From Nitrospina sp. (lineage in GTDB: Bacteria; Nitrospinota; Nitrospinia; Nitrospinales; Nitrospinaceae): a stretch of DNA of 11,108 bases. Positions 1 through 6,416 of this stretch are shown piece by piece. A program made the position numbers and the translations under genes. The notes beneath the pieces are model-generated. The model made no database searches, was not told the DNA's origin, and saw only the letters and a program-made list of their open reading frames with translations. The stretch lies in contig SMVT01000158.1 of NCBI GenBank assembly GCA_004357365.1, positions 1 through 11,108 on the forward strand. Reading direction: 5' to 3'. Numbering within the stretch: the stretch's first letter is position 1; the number at the start of each line of letters is the position of its first letter.

Positions 1-961
1 CGATGGCGCCGATGGCGAGCGCGCCGCCGGGATCGACGAAGCCCGCCGCCGGGGTGATGGCGACCAGGCCGGCGACGGCGCCTGAGGCAATACCCAGCAC
101 GCTGGGTTTGCCATGGTCCACCCATTCGCTGAACATCCAGCCCAATGCCGCCGTGGCGGTGGCGATCTGGGTTACCGCCATGGCCATGCCGGCGGTGCCG
201 TCGGCCGCCAACTGACTGCCGGCGTTGAAACCGAACCAGCCGAACCAGAGCATGGACGCTCCCATCAGGGTGTAGCCCAGGTTATGCGGCGGCATGTGTT
301 TTTCGGGATAGCCCCTGCGCTTGCCAAGCACGAGAGCGGCGACCAAACCGGCAACCCCGGCGTTGATATGCACCACCGTACCCCCGGCAAAATCCAGAAT
401 GCCGAGGCCTCCGAGCCATCCGCCCTCACCCCACACCCAATGGCACACGGGGGTATAAACGATGGTGAACCAGAAGCCCATGAAAAGCAGTATGGCGGAG
501 AATTTCATGCGCTCGGCAAACGCGCCGACGATCAGGGCGGGGGTGATGATGGCAAAAGTCAGCTGGAACGTCATAAACACCGTCTCGGGAATACTGCCGC
601 TGATCGAGTCGACCGTCACACCTTTCAGGAAGGCCTTGGACAGCCCTCCCCAATATTCGCCGGCGCCCCCGAAAGCAATGCTGTAGCCGTAAAGGACCCA
701 CAAAACCGTCATGAGGGAAGTGATGGCAAAACACTGCATCAGGACCGAAAGGACGTTCTTGCTCCGCACCATGCCGGCATAAAACAGCGACAAGCCGGGG
801 ATGGTCATGAAGAGCACCAGAGCGGTCGCCGTCAGCATCCACGCCGTATCGCCTGAATTGAGAACCGGAGCTTCTTCCGCCAGCGCCAGGCCGGGAGCCA
901 AAACCACCAGTACCATGAATATTGAAACGATCCACGTTTGCGACCGAAATTGCGTCTGCAT
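1..961 (-). CDS. amt: Ammonium transporter Amt (partial, C-terminal end outside window)
   Basis: Reading the minus strand from the ATG at 961-959 gives 320 uninterrupted codons that run off the left edge, so the C-terminal part is missing. The product is an inner-membrane ammonium channel of the Amt/MEP/Rh family. Residues 1-28 look like a cleavable signal peptide ending in ALA before EE, as in E. coli AmtB. Family motifs are visible: FYAGMVRSKN near residue 60, an AFAERMKF segment near 147, CHWVWGEGGWL near 173, and the pore motif DFAGGTVVHINAG at 190-202. In that motif D190 and H198 correspond to the conserved aspartate and the first twin-histidine; the second histidine would lie outside the window. 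A strong Shine-Dalgarno (GAAGGAGA, 980-971 on the minus strand) sits 9 bases before this ATG and decides the start. An ATG at 980 is in another frame. It lies downstream of a PII gene, so it is probably co-expressed with and blocked by that protein under nitrogen sufficiency. Confidence 0.95.
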   Translation of the reverse strand, partial: MQTQFRSQTWIVSIFMVLVVLAPGLALAEEAPVLNSGDTAWMLTATALVLFMTIPGLSLFYAGMVRSKNVLSVLMQCFAITSLMTVLWVLYGYSIAFGGAGEYWGGLSKAFLKGVTVDSISGSIPETVFMTFQLTFAIITPALIVGAFAERMKFSAILLFMGFWFTIVYTPVCHWVWGEGGWLGGLGILDFAGGTVVHINAGVAGLVAALVLGKRRGYPEKHMPPHNLGYTLMGASMLWFGWFGFNAGSQLAADGTAGMAMAVTQIATATAALGWMFSEWVDHGKPSVLGIASGAVAGLVAITPAAGFVDPGGALAIGAI

Positions 962-1036
962 TAGAATTGTTCTCCTTCAAAAAATTAATAGGGGTCCATT
1001 AAAATTTTTTCTTTACAGGATTTGAGGAACGCACTC

Positions 1037-1054
1037 CGCCCGGTTTTTCAGGCG
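1037..1054 (-). other. Weak hairpin in the glnK-amt intergenic gap
   Basis: The 108-base gap between the PII stop and the amt start contains a possible stem read on the minus strand: CGCCTG, a 6-base loop AAAAAC, then CGGGCG. This gives six pairs, one of them a T-G wobble. No T-run follows immediately, so it is not a convincing intrinsic terminator. It might be a processing or partial attenuation structure that lowers amt relative to glnK, but that is speculation. Confidence 0.25.
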
Positions 1055-1069
1055 AAGAGTAACATTCGG

Positions 1070-1408
1070 TTAAATCGCGTCGTCGCCGCGTTCCTCGGTC
1101 CGTATCCGAATCACATCCAGAAGATCGGTCACGAAAATTTTTCCATCCCCGATTTTGCCCGTCTGTGCCGCTTGCATGATGACTTGGATTATTTCTTCGA
1201 GCTGATCATCTTTGACCAGGATTTCAAGCTTGATTTTCGGTAAAAAATCGACTGTGTACTCCGCTCCCCGATAGAGTTCCGTGTGACCTTTTTGTCTGCC
1301 GTAGCCTTTGACCTCGGTAACGGTAATGCCCAAAGCTCCCTTCTCATTAAGCTGGTCTTTGACTTCATCCAGCTTGAAGGGTTTGATGATTGCCTCTATT
1401 TTTTTCAT
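1070..1408 (-). CDS. glnK: Nitrogen regulatory protein PII (GlnK/GlnB type)
   Basis: This is a complete 112-residue PII protein, the normal family length. PII trimers sense 2-oxoglutarate and ATP/ADP and control ammonium uptake and nitrogen metabolism. The sequence opens MKKIEAIIKPFKLDEVK, a classic PII start. The T-loop spans about residues 37-55 and contains YRGAEY, placing a tyrosine at position 51, the residue uridylylated by GlnD in proteobacteria. The B-loop TGKIGDGKIFV (about 83-93) and the C-loop IRTEERGDDAI at the end are intact, so all nucleotide-binding elements appear present. The ATG is preceded by AAGGAGA at good spacing on the minus strand. Because it lies directly upstream of amt, the GlnK name (channel-gating partner) is favoured over GlnB on context; sequence alone does not separate the two. 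I found no convincing promoter of its own. Confidence 0.95.
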   Translation of the reverse strand: MKKIEAIIKPFKLDEVKDQLNEKGALGITVTEVKGYGRQKGHTELYRGAEYTVDFLPKIKLEILVKDDQLEEIIQVIMQAAQTGKIGDGKIFVTDLLDVIRIRTEERGDDAI

Positions 1409-1666
1409 TCAAGCCGTCTCCTTAAAAAAATAATGGGACCGATCGAACCGCTTATCGGGATGAATCTGTTGAAGGGCAGCGAGCCTGGCCGCACCTGAAG
1501 GGGGACAGGAATCAAAAGCGGTTACAGATTCAGAAGGGTTAATTCAATTCCCGTACCAAGTGAGAGGAAGGCCGCCGCCGGGCCCTTAAAATCTAAGTAA
1601 CCCCCTTATTTTCAATTATTTAAAATAAAACCAATACCGAATGGGGGATTCCGGGCTGGTGGTCAG

Positions 1667-1682
1667 GGGAAAATATTCTGCA
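1667..1682 (+). promoter_or_regulatory. Weak -24/-12 (sigma-54-like) promoter candidate upstream of fliL
   Basis: GG at 1668-1669 and GC at 1680-1681 are separated by exactly 10 bases, the fixed spacing of sigma-54 promoters. Against the consensus TGGCACGNNNNTTGCW only about 7 of 12 defined positions match. Start of transcription would be near 1693, about 240 bases before fliL. Low confidence, but it is the only plus-strand candidate in this gap with the right spacing and any T/A support. Confidence 0.25.
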
Positions 1683-1713
1683 TGAAAAAAAAGCATATGC
1701 AGGATATCTGCAA
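1674..1713. repeat. Clustered TGCA-centred inverted repeats (possible operator)
   Basis: Three related half-sites occur in 40 bases: ATTCTGCAT at 1675-1683, ATGCAGGAT at 1697-1705 (8 of 9 bases match the inverse of the first), and ATCTGCAAT from about 1706. The last two form the dyad TGCAG-N5-CTGCA at 1698-1712. The first half-site overlaps the weak -24/-12 element. This arrangement is typical of a dimeric DNA-binding protein site, but no specific regulator is recognised. Confidence 0.35.
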
Positions 1714-1855
1714 TAAAAATGGACAGATACTCAAGTATTGAGGGGATTTGACCGTGAAAGAACTATAATGTTGTAAGCTGTTGAAATTTGTGATCAATCC
1801 GCATTCCCGAATGCCGCTTGAGGTGAACTGCGATAGGGGTTCATCCTCCCGCCAT

Positions 1856-1884
1856 TTGGGATATGGATAAGATGGACTTATAAT
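1856..1884 (+). promoter_or_regulatory. Sigma-70-type promoter candidate for fliL
   Basis: A perfect -10 hexamer TATAAT (1879-1884) follows TTGGGA (1856-1861, four of six matches to TTGACA) with an optimal 17-base spacer. Transcription would begin near 1891, about 40 bases before the fliL start codon. It is the best housekeeping-type promoter seen in the gap. Confidence 0.5.
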
Positions 1885-1931
1885 GTAAAAATAGGGTGTC
1901 TTGGATGATCGAGACAGGGAGACTCTGATTC

Positions 1932-2456
1932 ATGGCAGAGGAACAACCGGTTTTAGAAAATATTCAAGCGGGGCCAGCCCCGCGGAGCTCGTTAACGAAT
2001 ATCCTTCTGGTGGGGGTATTGATTCTGATCGCCGGCGCCGGAGGTTATTTTGCGCAGGAATTGATTTCCGGGAAATCTCCCGTTCCGGCGTCATCGGTTC
2101 CGGCCGTTTCGGAGCAGACTCCAACCGTCAGCACCCGGCCGGCACCGCCACCCGTCGGGGTCATGGTTCCGCTGGCGCCTTTTATAGTGAACCTGGCCAA
2201 GACCAAGGGCAGCCGCATTTTGAAAGTCACGGTCACTCTGGAGCTGAACAACCCGGAGGTTCAGCCGGAAGTGGAGGACAACCGGCAGAAAATCATGGAC
2301 TCGATCCTGGTTCTGCTGAGCAGTAAAACGTTCGCGGACGTGTACTCGATCCAAGGCAAATTCAAATTGAAAGATGAGATCACCACGCGGGTCAACCGGT
2401 TTCTGGTCATGGGCCATGTCCGGGAAGTGTATTTCTCTGAATTTTTAATTCAATGA
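1932..2456 (+). CDS. fliL: Flagellar basal body-associated protein FliL
   Basis: This gene encodes a 174-residue single-pass inner-membrane protein. FliL associates with the MotA/MotB stator units around the basal body and supports torque generation. A short cytoplasmic N-terminus is followed by one transmembrane helix at about 21-41, a Pro/Ser/Thr-rich linker (about 48-75) and a periplasmic FliL domain from about 77 to the end. The family's typical ending is visible: VREVYFSEFLIQ, where FliL proteins usually close with a (V/I)xFxxFxxQ-like pattern. A Shine-Dalgarno AGGGAGA about 10 bases upstream supports the ATG at 1932. It is the first gene of the plus-strand cluster and sits 41 bases before fliM. 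FliL sequences are poorly conserved, so the name rests on architecture, the C-terminal signature and the position before fliM. Confidence 0.92.
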   Translation: MAEEQPVLENIQAGPAPRSSLTNILLVGVLILIAGAGGYFAQELISGKSPVPASSVPAVSEQTPTVSTRPAPPPVGVMVPLAPFIVNLAKTKGSRILKVTVTLELNNPEVQPEVEDNRQKIMDSILVLLSSKTFADVYSIQGKFKLKDEITTRVNRFLVMGHVREVYFSEFLIQ

Positions 2457-2497
2457 TCCGGGGCGACCGGTCAAAGGATGGATAGAGGTCGGAAGAG

Positions 2498-3475
2498 ATG
2501 ACTCAGGTTTTATCACAAGGAGAAGTGGACGCGCTGTTGCGGGGTGTCAGCGAGGGCCAAATTGAAACCGAGACCGATGTTCCTGAAGAAGTCTTGGGCG
2601 TGGTGCCCTACGACCTGACCAGCCAGGAGAAAATCGTCCGCGGACGATTACCGACGCTGGACATCATCAACCAGATGTTTTCGAGGCTGTTCCGGAATTC
2701 TTTTTCCACCTTGATGCGGAAATCCGCCGATATCAGTACCGTGTCCACCGATTCCCTCAAATTCGGAGAATTTATGCGGTCGTTGCCGGTGCCCTCGAGC
2801 CTGCATGTGTTTCGCATGGAACCCCTGCGCGGGTTCGGCCTGATGGTGATCGAAAGCCGCCTGGTATTTTCCTTCGTCGACAACTTTTTTGGCGGCACGG
2901 GAACCTCCGATATCAATATCCTGGGCCGGGATTTCAGCGCCATTGAAATCCGCATGACCCGGAACGTGGTCCAGACCGCGCTGGAGGATTGGGAGCGCGC
3001 CTGGAAAACGGTGCATCCCTTGAGCTGTTCCTATGTCCGCTCCGAGGTCAATCCGCAGTTTGCGGCGATTGTGCCCCCCACGGATGTGGTGCTGGTCATC
3101 GTATTCGATATCGAAATGGAAAACTTTTCCGGCTCGGTGACCATCTGTCTTCCCTATGCCATGATCGAACCCATCATCAACAAACTCAAAGCCAATTTCC
3201 AGAGTGAACAGATGGAAGTGGACCAGGTATGGGTCAACCGCCTGCGCGGCGAGTTGATGCAGACCGAGGTCGAACTGGTGGCGGAATTGGGGCAGGTTCA
3301 AATCACTCCCAAGGATATACTGGGACTTAAGGTGGGCGATGTGATGATGCTGGGCAAGGATGTGTCGGACCCTCTGCACATCAGCATCGAGGGGAACACA
3401 AAATTCCGAGGCTACTCCGGTGTCTCGCGAGGTATGAAAGCCGTTCAAATTACCCAAGTTCTTCAAAAGGATTAA
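2498..3475 (+). CDS. fliM: Flagellar motor switch protein FliM
   Basis: The 325-residue product is FliM, the C-ring protein that receives phospho-CheY and helps reverse the motor. Its N-terminus, LSQGEVDALLRGV (5-17), is the conserved EIDALL-type CheY-P-binding helix. The middle domain (about 40-230) contains the GGTG motif at 132-135, in the segment FVDNFFGGTG, which contacts FliG and neighbouring FliM. The C-terminal SpoA domain (about 245-320), including LKVGDVMML, pairs with FliN. The length is normal for FliM. A possible Shine-Dalgarno AGAGG at 2484-2488 lies 9 bases before the ATG. The stop is only 5 bases before fliN, so the two are surely co-transcribed. Intact motifs imply a chemotaxis-responsive switch. 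Confidence 0.98.
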   Translation: MTQVLSQGEVDALLRGVSEGQIETETDVPEEVLGVVPYDLTSQEKIVRGRLPTLDIINQMFSRLFRNSFSTLMRKSADISTVSTDSLKFGEFMRSLPVPSSLHVFRMEPLRGFGLMVIESRLVFSFVDNFFGGTGTSDINILGRDFSAIEIRMTRNVVQTALEDWERAWKTVHPLSCSYVRSEVNPQFAAIVPPTDVVLVIVFDIEMENFSGSVTICLPYAMIEPIINKLKANFQSEQMEVDQVWVNRLRGELMQTEVELVAELGQVQITPKDILGLKVGDVMMLGKDVSDPLHISIEGNTKFRGYSGVSRGMKAVQITQVLQKD

Positions 3476-3480
3476 TCGTT

Positions 3481-3843
3481 ATGGCAGAACATCAGGACGA
3501 CCTGGAAGCATTGGAAGATATCGATAACCTGGACCAGATCAAGGAGGGGCAGTCCGCTACCGGGGAATTGACCCGGGAAGAAACCCAAAATCTGGATTTG
3601 ATCCTGGATATCCCGCTGACCGTGACCGTGGAATTGGGCCGGTCGAAATTGCTGATCAACGATTTGCTGCAACTGGGCCAGGGCTCGGTGATCGAATTGA
3701 CCAAACTGGTGGGCGAACCGCTGGAAATACTGGTCAACAACAAGCTGGTAGCTCGCGGCGAAGTGGTTGTCGTCAACGACAAATTCGGCGTCCGCCTGAC
3801 CGATATTGTCTCCCCGATGGAGCGGGTTCAGACTCTCACCTGA
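3481..3843 (+). CDS. fliN: Flagellar motor switch protein FliN
   Basis: This 120-residue protein is FliN, which forms the lower C-ring with FliM and helps dock the FliH-FliI export ATPase complex. Residues 1-36 are an acidic, probably disordered leader. Residues about 38-117 form a SpoA (surface presentation of antigens) domain with the hallmark stretches ILDIPLTVTVELGR, LLQLGQGSVIEL, EPLEILVNNKLVARGEVVVV and FGVRLTDI. It is short FliN-type rather than the long CheC-fused FliY-type seen in Firmicutes and some others. The ribosome site AAGGAT lies inside the end of fliM, indicating tight coupling. A gap of more than 200 bases follows before fliO. Confidence 0.98.
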   Translation: MAEHQDDLEALEDIDNLDQIKEGQSATGELTREETQNLDLILDIPLTVTVELGRSKLLINDLLQLGQGSVIELTKLVGEPLEILVNNKLVARGEVVVVNDKFGVRLTDIVSPMERVQTLT

Positions 3844-3845
3844 CC

Positions 3846-3891
3846 CCCTCCCGTTTCCCGGAGGGTGCCCCTGCAATTTCCCCGGGGAGGG
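3846..3891. repeat. GC-rich alternative hairpins after fliN
   Basis: Immediately after the fliN stop, CCCTCC (3846-3851) can pair with GGAGGG (3860-3865) around an 8-base loop. Alternatively CCCTCCC (3846-3852) can pair with GGGAGGG (3885-3891); a CCCCGGGG palindrome lies at 3880-3887. No T-run follows, so it is not a canonical intrinsic terminator. It may still slow polymerase or protect the fliLMN messenger's 3' end. The remainder of the gap to 3985 shows nothing recognisable. Confidence 0.35.
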
Positions 3892-3985
3892 CCTCTTATC
3901 CGGAATCCCCTTCACCCCGCGACTCCTTTATTCATAACCGCTCAACCGCCTCCTCCCATTTAAAACCGCCACTATCAGACCATTT

Positions 3986-4001
3986 CGGTACGGCCTTTGC
4001 A
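3986..4001 (+). promoter_or_regulatory. -24/-12 (sigma-54-type) promoter candidate for fliO
   Basis: GG at 3987-3988 and GC at 3999-4000 have the required 10-base spacing. The 16-base element matches the consensus TGGCACGNNNNTTGCW at 10 of 12 defined positions, including TTTGCA at the -12 side and GGTACG at the -24 side. Transcription would start near 4012, leaving a 60-base leader before the fliO ATG. Sigma-54 control of flagellar hook-basal body and export genes is established in Pseudomonas, Vibrio, Caulobacter and Campylobacter. Confidence 0.55.
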
Positions 4002-4071
4002 ATTTCACTCTAGAGATCATTGGTGTCGGTATTTTTGACGCTATCCGTTCGCCCGATTGAAGAGGTGGGTT

Positions 4072-5379
4072 ATGACAAGAATTGCAGGAGTCGCCGCGGC
4101 ATGCCTGGGTTGTGTTGTGTTCTTGACCAGTCTGGCGGTGGGTGCGGAGAAGCTTTCAAGCTACAACTTTTTGCAGGACGTGTCCGTGGACCGCCAGTCC
4201 GGGGAATTGGTGATTCAGCTGAAATTCCGAGAACCGCCCATTCATTATCAGGGGCCGGATTTTTTCAAAAAATCCATTCAAATGGATTTTCCATTCGCCT
4301 ATGTCGATCCGGCCAAGCAATATTTCGATACCGGCGATGAAACGGTCCAACAGGTGTATGTTTCGCAGTTTGATCCCCAGAGGCTTCGACTGCGCCTGAT
4401 CCTGGCCCCCGGAACCCCGAACCTTAAAAACCGTACGGTGGTGGAGCAAGTGGGAAACATATTGCGTATTCGCATCGCCCGGGAGCCTTCGGTTCCCATT
4501 CGCATGCCACCGGAGAAAAAGGATTTCCTGGACAGTCTGCTGGCCCGAGCCTCCCTGATTCAGAAGGGCCAGATCCCCAGGACCAAAACCACTTCTGGCC
4601 AGGGAATCCCCGCCGATGTTTTTGCGCCACCGTCACCGGTGACCCAAACAACCAGTGGAATCAGTCCGGCCGCCGCCGCAAAAGAAATAAAAAATGAGTC
4701 TCCTTTGTTGTCCAAAACCCTCGGGCAAGCGTTGAAGAAGGAAGTTCCGAAAGAAGCCTCTGGTTCCGATCCGTTGCCGCTGAAAACCCGGAAGGCCGGA
4801 ATTCTGGATTTTGAGGACCACCTGTCCGTCGGCCAACCCGATTTGTTTTCGGCCAGTCTCAAAATGGCTTACACCCTGATCCTGGTCCTCGGCCTGATAT
4901 TTGTCGTGTTTTATTTGGTCAAGAAATTTGGCCTGAAGAACAGCGTGTTCGGCGGCGAAGGAAAACCCATCAAAGTGCTGTCGACCGGGTTTCTGGCGCC
5001 GCGTAAAAGTATCGCGCTGGTGGAAGTGGCCGGCGATGTTCTGATCCTGGGGATTGCCCACGACCGCATCTCGCTTTTGGGCAACGTTCAGGACCCGGAA
5101 AAGATCGAGCGGATCAAAAACAGTCTGCATAAAAATGGCAGTGGAGGCAGGCCCGCCGCCACCCCAACCCCCAAAGAAAAACAAGTGCCGCAGACTCAAA
5201 AACAGGGAGTCGACGCTTATAACAAACGCCTGGTGACTTCCGGATCGAACCAATCGACCAATCCCTTCGGGGAGTATGTGAAACAGTTCACCGATTCATC
5301 CGAAACCGGGCAGGAGTCCACCCGGCAAGTGGCTTCGCGGGTCCGGAAAACGTTAGGAGAGATTCCGGTTTTTAAATGA
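4072..5379 (+). CDS. fliO: FliO-family flagellar biosynthesis protein, extended with AMIN-like periplasmic domain
   Basis: FliO assists assembly of the FliP ring of the export gate. The ATG at 4072 is preferred over an in-frame TTG at 4057 because AGAGGTGG lies about 5 bases before it; this gives 435 residues. Residues 1-25 form a signal peptide (cleavage probably after AVGA). Residues about 29-137 are beta-rich and resemble an AMIN domain: paired strands, IQMDFPFAYV, LRLRLIL and VGNILRIRI. A Pro/Ser/Thr/Ala-rich linker spans about 140-255. One transmembrane helix lies at about 267-283, followed by the FliO core at about 296-353 (KPIKVLSTGFLAPRKSIALV, then VLILGIAHDRISLLG). A polar tail spans about 355-435. 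Common FliO proteins are roughly 100-150 residues, so this one is unusually long. Its stop overlaps the fliP start (ATGA), confirming context. The FliO identity is firm from core and position; the AMIN assignment is by pattern only. Confidence 0.9.
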   Translation: MTRIAGVAAACLGCVVFLTSLAVGAEKLSSYNFLQDVSVDRQSGELVIQLKFREPPIHYQGPDFFKKSIQMDFPFAYVDPAKQYFDTGDETVQQVYVSQFDPQRLRLRLILAPGTPNLKNRTVVEQVGNILRIRIAREPSVPIRMPPEKKDFLDSLLARASLIQKGQIPRTKTTSGQGIPADVFAPPSPVTQTTSGISPAAAAKEIKNESPLLSKTLGQALKKEVPKEASGSDPLPLKTRKAGILDFEDHLSVGQPDLFSASLKMAYTLILVLGLIFVVFYLVKKFGLKNSVFGGEGKPIKVLSTGFLAPRKSIALVEVAGDVLILGIAHDRISLLGNVQDPEKIERIKNSLHKNGSGGRPAATPTPKEKQVPQTQKQGVDAYNKRLVTSGSNQSTNPFGEYVKQFTDSSETGQESTRQVASRVRKTLGEIPVFK

Positions 5380-6137
5380 AAAAACTAGCACTCATTTTGG
5401 TTTCAGGATCCGTCCTGTGGGCGGCGATAGCGGTTGGAGTCCCCGAGGACGCATCCGCCATTCCCATTCCGACCATTCAGTTTGGGGTGGAGGATATCGA
5501 GGAACCGGACACCCTGTCGACCGCGCTCCAGATCATGCTCCTGTTGACCGTATTGACCCTGGCCCCGTCGATCCTGATTCTGATGACGTCGTTTTCCCGG
5601 TTCGTGATCGTCCTGTCGTTTCTCAGGCAGGCCATGGGCACGCAACAGACGCCGCCGACCCAGGTGTTGATCGGTCTCGCTCTGTTTCTGACGTTCTTCG
5701 TCATGAGCCCCGTGCTCACCGAAATCAACGACAAGGCCCTGCAACCGTATTTGAACGAAGAGATCACCCAGATGAAAGCTTTTGAAATCGCACAAGTGCC
5801 CCTTAAATCTTTTATGTTGAGGCAGACCCGGGAAAAGGATCTGGCCCTGTTCGTCAACATGGCGGCAGGCGAAAAGCCCCAGACTCTGGACGACGTCCAG
5901 ATGCAGTCGGTGGTGCCGGCGTTCGTCATCAGCGAATTGAAGACCGCGTTTCAGATCGGATTTCTGATTTACATCCCGTTTTTGATTCTCGACATGGTGG
6001 TGGCCAGCATCCTGCTTTCCATGGGGATGATGATGCTTCCGCCCGTGCTGATTTCTCTGCCGTTCAAGCTGATGCTGTTTGTGATGGTCGATGGCTGGCA
6101 TTTAACCGTCGGTTCCCTGATCAAAAGTTTTGCGTAG
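5376..6137 (+). CDS. fliP: Flagellar type III export gate protein FliP
   Basis: The product has 253 residues and is the core FliP subunit, five copies of which line the export channel with FliQ and FliR. A cleavable signal peptide occupies about 1-28 (ending DASA), as known for FliP. It is followed by hydrophobic helices near 48-72, 96-115, 183-204 and 206-245, with a hydrophilic periplasmic region about 116-180. Both family signatures are clear: PAFVISELKTAFQIGFLIYI from 181, and DMVVASILLSMGMMMLPP from 206. The MGMMM run holds the methionines of the channel's gasket. The early motif LTLAPSILILMTSFSRFVIV is also typical. The ATG overlaps the fliO stop by four bases (ATGA), suggesting translational coupling with its assembly factor. 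Confidence 0.99.
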   Translation: MKKLALILVSGSVLWAAIAVGVPEDASAIPIPTIQFGVEDIEEPDTLSTALQIMLLLTVLTLAPSILILMTSFSRFVIVLSFLRQAMGTQQTPPTQVLIGLALFLTFFVMSPVLTEINDKALQPYLNEEITQMKAFEIAQVPLKSFMLRQTREKDLALFVNMAAGEKPQTLDDVQMQSVVPAFVISELKTAFQIGFLIYIPFLILDMVVASILLSMGMMMLPPVLISLPFKLMLFVMVDGWHLTVGSLIKSFA

Positions 6138-6146
6138 GATGCAGTG

Positions 6147-6416
6147 ATGACCGAGCAATTCATCGTGGATTTTGCCATGGAGGCGATTAAAACCACGCTC
6201 CTGGTATCCGCGCCCATGCTGGGCTTTGGGTTGATCACCGGGCTGGTGATCTCGATTTTTCAGGCGGTCACCTCGATTCAGGAGTTGACGCTGACCTTCA
6301 TTCCCAAAATACTGGCCGTGTTTCTGGCGTTGTTCCTGTTTTTTCCGTGGATCATGCGCATCATGATGAGTTTCACCGAGCGGATCCTCATAAACTTCCC
6401 CGGTTATATCGGGTGA
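6147..6416 (+). CDS. fliQ: Flagellar export gate protein FliQ
   Basis: FliQ is a two-helix hairpin membrane protein that packs around FliP/FliR in the export gate. The ATG at 6147 is chosen over a GTG one codon earlier (6144) because it gives 89 residues, exactly the E. coli length, and lies about 7 bases after AGGATG. Helices fall at about 16-38 and 53-74. The loop between them contains FQAVTSIQELTLTFIPKI, the most conserved FliQ stretch, and the protein ends LINFPGYIG as is typical. It starts 9 bases after the fliP stop, and its TGA stop overlaps the ATG of fliR by one base. Confidence 0.98.
   Translation: MTEQFIVDFAMEAIKTTLLVSAPMLGFGLITGLVISIFQAVTSIQELTLTFIPKILAVFLALFLFFPWIMRIMMSFTERILINFPGYIG

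Larger units (their letters stand above)
1409..1931. other. Divergent intergenic region between glnK and fliL (523 bases)
   Basis: No plausible gene was found on either strand. The region must hold the promoters for both outward-facing units. On the plus strand it contains a near-ideal sigma-70-type -10 box close to fliL, a weak -24/-12-like element further upstream, and a cluster of TGCA-centred dyads, each listed separately. The stretch around 1590-1640 is AT-rich. On the minus strand I found no good -10/-35 pair or -24/-12 element for glnK. Confidence 0.7.

Noticed and set aside
113..856. Long open frame on the plus strand and a 184-codon frame at 426-980 on the minus strand
   Set aside because: Both are shadows of the amt gene. 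The correct minus-strand frame from 961 gives clear Amt motifs, whereas these two give charged, low-complexity translations without family features.
1570..1583. GG-N10-GC spacing on the plus strand, and an inverse on the minus strand, in a GC-rich run
   Set aside because: Only the GG and GC match; the surrounding T/A positions of a -24/-12 promoter are absent, so it is a by-product of the CCG-rich run.
1748..1769. TTGACC followed by TATAAT as a sigma-70 promoter
   Set aside because: The hexamers look good but are only 10 bases apart, far from the 16-18 required; a better-spaced pair exists at 1856-1884.
2648..3466. 272-codon minus-strand frame opposite fliM, with similar long minus-strand frames opposite fliP, fliR and flhA
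   Set aside because: Histidine-, glutamine- and arginine-rich translations with no ribosome sites; these are antisense shadows of highly conserved flagellar genes.
4057..4071. Upstream TTG start for fliO
   Set aside because: It would place the ribosome site AGAGGTGG inside the coding region; ATG 4072 is well spaced from that site and begins a normal signal peptide.
6347..6415. 23-codon N-terminal extension of fliR
   Set aside because: It lies within fliQ, and the ATG at 6416 gives the usual 260-residue FliR with a normal N-terminus.
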